Origin: Prostheceraeus crozeri
Lineage: Eukaryota > Platyhelminthes > Polycladida > Euryleptidae
Assembly: GCA_907163375.1 (NCBI GenBank)
Contig: CAJQUW010011512.1
Coordinates: 1-64,000, forward strand
Direction: 5' to 3'
Length of the DNA: 64,000 bases
Shown: positions 57,566-64,000 of the stretch, one piece after another
Layout: the number at the start of each line of letters is the position of its first letter
How positions within the stretch are numbered: the stretch's first letter is position 1
Made by a program: the position numbers and the translations under genes
The notes under the pieces: generated by a model
The model's input: only the letters and a program-made list of their open reading frames with translations
What the model was told of the DNA's origin: nothing
The model's database searches: none

Positions 57566-59749
57566 CTGTTTAAAAGACATTTTTTTGAACAAATTTTCGC
57601 ATTTCCTATTGAAATCGAAGGGAAATTATAGAACAAGCCTATCATTTCTTCTTCTCTTTTTCTATCTGTCTTCACTATTTGTTGCATTATTTATCTGTGT
57701 CGTCATATAAATGTCAATAAGCATATTGAGAAATAAAATGTTGAAGCTGAAAATCCACTTTTTTGAATAAGTGAAAGCAAAATTATAAAACTTCGATTGA
57801 AATTGGTCCAAAGTTTTCTGATCTGAATCAGATAATCGCTTTTCGATAACTCGAATCGCTGATCGGAACTTGAATTTCTCGATTCGGACAAATATTTAAC
57901 ATTAGTATTCATTTTTGAATTTCGATACTATGACAGTCATATTCTATGCAACAAAAAGTGAACATGAAGATTGATTGAGATGAATAATAACAGATACATG
58001 GCGTACTCCGATCATAAGGACTCCACATAATTTCCAGTTTGACCATCCAGACCTTGGTTCGCCTCTAATTCACTTATTGCATCTTGCTACAAAAGAGCTC
58101 CTTGGCTTTTGGTAACTAGATAGACTGCATCACCACAATTGCCACTGCAATTTGCCGCTCGTTTAGATATTATCTATACAGTCTTTGATCTTGTTATTCT
58201 GATGCATCTCTTCTAAAAAAGAGATGATCTCCATTGTTTTAGATCCTCTTCTAACTTGTCCTCGTTCACACACACAACCAAATGGTCAGGGAACATCATA
58301 TTCCGATGTTTTTCTTTTCATCTGTCCACCAGTAAGGTCTTGGGACCGGCTATTTGCCAGGTCAGAAGAGATTCCCCGTAGCCTAGCTGCATTATTTTGG
58401 AAGATTACAGAAAGCCAATTGGCTGGACAAAGTATCCAAGCCTGCTCTCTTAAGCTTGGCTAAGCCAAATGCTTTCCAATATTTGGCTTAAATCTATTTA
58501 CTTTGCTCAGTTCTGTCTTACTGACACGCAACCGCAATGGAGCAGTTTCTATGTCAAATCCTCTTGACCGACATCTACACCTTACGTTCCCTAGTTCTGG
58601 ATCACGCTGTGTATACAAAGCATAATTTCCTCATTCTTAAATGTGTGATTGGAAGTTGAAGCAATTATGTCATTGTCAATTCAATTGTTCTGTTGAAGCT
58701 TGTTGTTCAAGTAAAACACAAACATTATTCAATTTTACTTAGAGGTTGAACTTAATGATTGCTAAGTAAGAATCACACAATCCTAGTCCCTACTCAGTGA
58801 GGACTTAAAAGTTGATTCTTACATCAGCTATTGAAATGAAGTTTCGAATTTTCAACCGACTTGTCTTCTTGTCGAAGCTATTAAGATATCTTGGCGATGT
58901 TATATGTATGAGAAATGCTATTGCTGATGTTCTCGACTCTTATTAAAGTTTTGAACTTCATTTCACAAAAGATTAAGTAACAATGCCATATGTAATCTGT
59001 CACTGTTTCGCAGCATCTTTATTACATAATGAACGCACTAACCGTAACAATTAGTTTCCTTCACAAAACCTTCTGCTGAACTTGCCAATACTGCCCATCT
59101 GTTGAATCGAAAATGTTCAGTATAGTTGACGAGCAGCTGCAATAAAAATTGTAATTTTCTGGAACTCTTAGTTTTCATTAGTATTGTCTCTTAGCTGATA
59201 GACAGAATAAAATATGAGCGGCAACTAATCATTAATTCTGAGTATTGAATCATTTTGTATTGTGGAAAGAAATCTAATTCTAACTCGTCCTTATTGCAAC
59301 AAAAGTAAGTGCTGCTATTTAGTAATCTTCATCATTTAGTCAAAATTGAATGGAAACCAGGCACAATTCTATTAGTTAGCACGAAATTGTTAATTCATAT
59401 TTTGCTACATTTTGATGTATGTTTGCAATCAGTGATTCATGCATATAGTAAGCAGCCTAATGGACCCCTGATGTGTAAGAATGCTACACGCAACGTATAA
59501 TTATGGATGATGTTGCGACTCGGTAAAAGAAACACATATCCTTTCAGCGATTACACTAGCAAGCTCCGAAAATGTTCAGTTGCGAAAATATCTGCGAATC
59601 ACGATTGCTTGATAGTCTGTAGGCTTATCGCAAAATGTAGGAGAACACAATGTAGCGAAATGAACATTTTGTGAATAAGTAGTTTGTTGACGTAGTTGAC
59701 CAAGCGTCGAGAGAGGTTAGCCATGCTTCAAATCAGTCCGGAGCGGGAA
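57566..59749. other. No supported gene
   Basis: AT-rich sequence. The plus-strand frame at 58224-58463 and others have no recognisable motif or exon signals, and no terminal repeats were seen. Confidence 0.5.
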
Positions 59750-60660
59750 CAAAAGTTATGAATTCTCTCAATAAACATCTATTGGCTAAAGAAACAGCAA
59801 GTTCCGTTAAATTTTGACAGGGCCTTCGGCGTCCAGCACCTTGTCTTGTTCGATGTGCAGTGGTAAAACTGCATATTTTTATATTTTATAGTTGAGAAAG
59901 AGCCAAGGTTTTATCGATGTTGTAATTTAGTTAAGTTATAATTAATTTCGGTTGCTATTCGGCAACCATCATCAGATAATGATGATCAATCTGATGGTGC
60001 TTGCAATAGAAGCAACCGAAATTAATTATAACTTAATTAAATTACAACATCGATAAAACCTTGGCTCTTTCTCAACTATTAAATATGAAAATAAATGACT
60101 CGCCAAGACATCTTCAACCACGGTAAAACTGCAGCCTGTATGAAGGTTTATAAAGAGGTGAGTGATACTGAGAAGTGTGCTATGCGTCAAATGTGAGGTG
60201 ATTGAAGTGTCAAGACATGATGTATTGCGGCAGTTCATGTTTTCCATTGATTTCGGGCTGAAGCTCTGTGATTGTTTTTGATTCAGAAAATGTTGTGTCT
60301 CGAGTGTTATCGAGTTAGGGTTTTTCAGGTCGTTTTCATCACTAGACTCGATGACACTCGAGACACAACATTTACTAAATCAAAAGCAATCATACAGTTT
60401 CAGCCCAAAATCAATAGAAAACATGAAATAAAACCGCTATACAGCCTTCCTTCACACTTCAATCACCCCACATTTGACGCAAACTTCTTAGTATCAATCA
60501 CTTCCTTATGAACCTTCATACAGGCTGCAGTTTTACCACTGCACATCGACCGAGATAAGGTGCTGGACGCCGGGGGCCCTGTCAGAATTTAACGTAACTT
60601 ACTGTTTCTTTTGCCAATAAATACAATCATTTATCGAGAGAATTCTTAACTTTTGTTCCC
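59750..60660. mobile_element. Large foldback palindrome
   Basis: The left arm (59750-59873, continuing at 60122 to about 60317) pairs with the right arm (about 60341-60660). For example, GTTGTGTCTCGAGTGTTATC near 60290 pairs with the sequence near 60360, and GTCCAGCACCTTGTC near 59832 pairs with the sequence near 60555. The loop is about 25 bp. The left arm is interrupted by the insertion at 59874-60121. No transposase is present. Confidence 0.85.
59874..60121. mobile_element. Nested hairpin insertion, 12-bp target duplication
   Basis: GGTAAAACTGCA occurs on both sides (59862-59873 and 60122-60133) while the right arm of the host palindrome has it once, so this 248-bp piece is an insertion. 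It is itself a palindrome: TTGAGAAAGAGCCAAGGTTT pairs with its reverse complement at about 60059-60080. Its centre reads GATGATGGTTGCCGAATAGC on the minus strand, reminiscent of Penelope-like tail signatures, here as two inverted copies. Confidence 0.75.
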
Positions 60661-62734
60661 GTTTCGGGCAAATTTGAAGCAGTTTGTTATAGTTTTCACA
60701 AGCTGTGCGCATCATTCAACCATTATCAGACACGAAGGCCTGTATCTTTAAAGTACATGGATTAATGCACATCAATGTTCAAAGGTAAATGCGTGAACTG
60801 CATCCTAAAACATTAAATTGGTGTCATCCCATGAAGCGGAAGCCAATTTGCGGGAAAACTACTCAGCGGAAAATCCGACTTGCCGGATACCCAACCCACT
60901 TACTAGAAACTCACTTTTTGGAAAGTCTCAGTCAGTGTGCGTCTTGTCTCTCCATCATATTATCATATACACATAATATAGCTCATGTATTCTTTCTTTC
61001 CTTCATTTACAGGCTACTTAGCTTGTTCCTATTGCAACTAATCGAAGCTTTGATATTCCACCTCAAACATTTTTTTAATCATCCGACGTCTTCCTAGTTT
61101 CAGCTTTTTTTTGGTGCTAAGCTGGTTCCATTGATGTGCTAGTGAAAGTATAATGACAGTCAATGAGTATCTTGCATTGTTCAGTATGACGTCACATTTG
61201 TAGATCTGATCAAGTATTAATGACAATTGATCATTTGAAGCGATTTCATAGAGAGGATCGCTCATCTCTCTTTGCCTACTGCCGGGTCTGTAATACATCA
61301 ATTCATTTACGAATTATTGACGTGAATTTAAGAGATCAGGTAGTGGCCTAGCCTTTCCGATAATAGAACCCGGACCTCTTATAGAGCCCGGGCCTCTAAG
61401 AGAACCCGGGGCCTCTAATAGATCCCGGGGTTTCTGATAGAACCCTGCTCAGACTCAGAAGCATCTTAAGGACCCTATAGCCCATACATAAACATTCTGT
61501 TGCTGCTGTACAATTGTTCATTTACCTAACCAATATCTACTATCTACTAATATCTACCTAACTGGTAGGTATTCATGTACAAGACATGACGATTTCACAA
61601 TTAGTTGGCTAATAGTGACACAGTGAATTCTACATGTAGTTTCCATCTTTGATAATGTACCGGTGCATACCGGCATACTCGTACGCACCCAGGCTTCCTT
61701 TTTTCGTAATTCCTTGTAGCGAGTGGGTTTCTATGACTTACGTATAAAACCGACACCAGAAACAGAAATTAGACAAAAGATAAGTACGAACTTTACTGCT
61801 GAATAATGATGTTGGAGTAAGTATGCTACAAGAATACTCAGGCTACTCAAGATATCAGGTGTATGTAAGGAAGATGCAAACTTCGGTATACTGTACTAGT
61901 AGTAGCGAGAGCCGTCATGTAATAGGCCGGTATAGAACCCCCCCCCCCCGGGTTCTATTAGACTACCAGCTCCGCACGAATTTTCTCGAGGATGTTCGAA
62001 CCAGTGACCACTAGAGTGCAATGCCAAACCTAAGGCATCTGTCATGGAGTTCCTCCCTACTTCTTCGATGGATTAAATATTCATTAACTTCTCTTCATCC
62101 GATGTAGCATTTTCTATAAAATGAAAGCGGTAAATTAGCTTGACTTTCGTCTGAAACATTGATAGGTTCATTTAACTTTTCAAATTTGTGTTTCTGGAAA
62201 AACGATAGCGAATCTTGAATTTGGACGGTTAGATGAAAGCTGCCTTTATCTTGTATTGGACTGTCAACAATTGAAAGTCATGCATCAATCCATCAACTTG
62301 AACGATGACCAGTAAATTGCCTTTGCATAGTAAAAATGGACGTAGTAAATAGGAAAACATGTCTGGCAAGTTTGTCAGAAGGAAATTGCACATGTCCTTA
62401 GTGTTATGTTAGTTGAACTCAAACTACGGAATTCAATACCAATAGGAAGACATTTGTCATTATTTATCATCCGTTTTATTCACCATGCAAAACTACTAAA
62501 GTCTCATGTGAAGTATTTCCTAAGGGGTCAGATGTGAGACTTTGATAATTATTTGCATTTCTGACTTCTTGCTGAAGCTTTTGAAAAATACAAATTCACA
62601 TACAAATCAATTTGTTGAATAACTATGCCTGCTTAAGACTTAACAGATTTTATGGACTTGTATTTCATGTTAAAGCATTGTCCTTGTAGCTAAAAATATG
62701 TCACTATCAGGGACACGCCGCATAGCTTCACACC
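60661..62734. other. No supported gene
   Basis: AT-rich sequence with a G/C-run repeat cluster (61361-61446). Open frames at 60789-61097, 61038-61301 and 61823-62014 have no family motif. Confidence 0.5.
61361..61446. repeat. Short tandem repeat, about 19-bp unit
   Basis: About 4.5 degenerate copies of TAATAGAACCCGGGCCTC lie in tandem. A related TATAGAACC, a C13 run and GGGTTCTATTAG lie at 61931-61963. The G/C runs stand out against the AT-rich background. Confidence 0.7.
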
Positions 62735-62936
62735 GCGCAGTGGCCTTGTGTTAGAGTCTTCGCTCTACGTCCGGGAGACCTGTGCTCAAATCTGGGTTGG
62801 GTGAAACCTGACTTCTAAACAGGTACACTCCACATTCTTGCTAAACATTCAGCGCGAAATAATGAGAGTGAGATAAATGGAACTCGGCCACATCGAAGAG
62901 CGGCTTTTCGCCGAATGTGCTTCCGGGTATAAACAA
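62735..62936 (+). repeat. tRNA-derived SINE, copy 2
   Basis: This is the same family as 16742-16946 in the opposite orientation: A-box region GGCCTTGTGTTAGAG, B box GCTCAAATC (one base off consensus), body with CATTCAGCGCGAAATAATGA and the end GCCGAATGTGCTTCCGGG. The two copies differ at roughly one base in ten, so both are moderately old. Confidence 0.8.
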
Positions 62937-63894
62937 GGAACATTTTTTTCAATTTATCTAATTTATGCGAAGTACTAGTATTAAGGAATCAATTTTAACT
63001 TAGCGATATGTTGATGTCAATTAAATATCTAATTTCGCAACTTTCAGTGCTCCATTGATATATCCGGTTTCACTTTGAATTATTTCATAACTATTGAACT
63101 TCCAATACCACTCTAGTAAAAACATAATTTGCTAATTGACATAATTGCTACCAGCCAACTGTTTTATGTGTGCCATCCAATTCAATCTATGATTGTCTTA
63201 TTCCAATAAGTTCCCACACAAGTGTTTGGCATGCAGAGATCTAATTTTGGAATACGTAAATGTCTGGAAATGGAAATAATTCCCTATTCCACCGAACTTG
63301 GATGTCATTTTGACGAAGAAAATATTTCAATTTCATTTTATTCAATCGTGCTGCGCAATAGAAAGGAAGTCGTTTTGTATTTCATCAACCTTTTGAAATC
63401 ATTGTTGCATCACATTAAGTAGGTTTTAGTAAGAGCGACTAGACATTTTTTATGACCGGCTTTGATCCAAGGAATTTATTTTGCACGCATCCCAACAATT
63501 ATAACGAATGCGTGTACAATTGTACACTAAAATAGCGTTGATTATGCCCAAATCTTTGAAATTTTGATTAAACCAAGAGAGATTAGCAGTAGCATTATAG
63601 CCAACCTTGCATTATTTGCGTGGTTGGCTTTCTGCACCTCTCAAGTGTATGGAGCAATATAACCAGGGTTGGCCATCGGAAATTCTCTAAAGCATTCCGC
63701 CAATTCTTCAAAAAATTTTGTCAATAAAAGTATGATAATTTTGATTGCAAAATTGCTATATATTATGCATGTATAAGTCTATGTCTATGTCTTTTATTTC
63801 TTTACACGTGATCTTTCAGCTATCGAATGTCTTGCACTACTATTGTTCCAGATGACGGACATTTCACTCTGCGACTTGAAAGTTGGTGCTAGAG

Positions 63895-64000
63895 TTATGA
63901 TCATGTTCTTCAGATATCGATGTCATGATGTACTACTGCGCGTGTCAGGGTCACATTTTACTTAACTCGCCTGAGGAAGCAGCAGGTCTGCGATACGTCG
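63895..64000 (+). mobile_element. Possible Penelope-like tail at the window end
   Basis: The last bases include CGCCTGAGGAAGCAGCAGGT followed by CTGCGATACGTCG, the (C)TGAxGAAG...CGAxACGTCG signature that follows GIY-YIG retroelement frames, as at 28785 and in the repeats at 30154 and 35167. No endonuclease frame is readable upstream, and the element would continue past the window. Confidence 0.35.

Noticed and set aside
61985-62035. Possible tRNA or SINE on the minus strand with GGTTCGAAC
   Set aside because: Only a B-box-like motif is present; no A box at the right distance and no cloverleaf.
1-64000. CRISPR arrays, rRNA genes, bacterial operons, riboswitches
   Set aside because: No regularly spaced short repeats with unique spacers, no rRNA-like blocks and no prokaryotic gene organisation were seen; the sequence is animal nuclear DNA.

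Overview
The window is nuclear DNA of an AT-rich invertebrate animal. Evidence: one split gene with GT-AG introns and metazoan protein sequence, introns full of animal-type transposons (mariner, Tc1, hAT, LINE, Penelope-like, tRNA-derived SINE), and no compact bacterial gene order. The phylum cannot be fixed from the sequence.

The main host gene is a lysosomal-type beta-N-acetylhexosaminidase (glycoside hydrolase family 20) on the minus strand. Eleven coding exons run from a signal-peptide exon near 39787 down to the stop codon at 4541. The spliced length of 1640 bases (about 546 residues) matches animal HEXA/HEXB, and every core active-site motif is present. Splice phases agree at 9 of 10 junctions. 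The exon 3/exon 4 junction is one base short, and exon 1 carries two apparently compensating small indels. This means either sequence error or a gene beginning to decay. Three introns are only 57-68 bp, while the other seven are about 2.9-7.3 kb and hold nearly all the mobile DNA.

Region by region: 1-2152 holds an AT-rich block of short intronless minus-strand reading frames beside tandem repeats, probably the edge of a virus-like or other mobile element cut off by the window. 2153-4540 is featureless. 4541-39787 is the hexosaminidase gene. Intron 10 contains a Tc1-derived foldback and one hAT-like element nested in another. Intron 8 has a SINE-like sequence. Intron 6 has a tRNA-SINE and a decayed Tc1/mariner transposase. 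Intron 5 has a retroelement C-terminal fragment and a hairpin MITE. Intron 3 has a LINE fragment and a Penelope-like 3' end. Intron 2 has a mariner with about 193-bp inverted repeats lying between two 0.55-kb direct repeats of a Penelope-like element. 40053-42147 is a hAT element with a perfect 8-bp target duplication. 42156-53537 has only weak open frames and one MITE. 53538-55193 is a nearly intact Tc1 element. 57251-57565 may be the last exon of a second, unidentified minus-strand gene. 59750-60660 is a large palindrome with another hairpin inserted in it. 62735-62936 is a second copy of the SINE, and the last 100 bases look like another Penelope-like tail.

I found no defence system, operon or other multi-gene system. 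The most unusual features are the nested and palindromic transposon structures, the long-TIR mariner and the unidentified block at the left edge.
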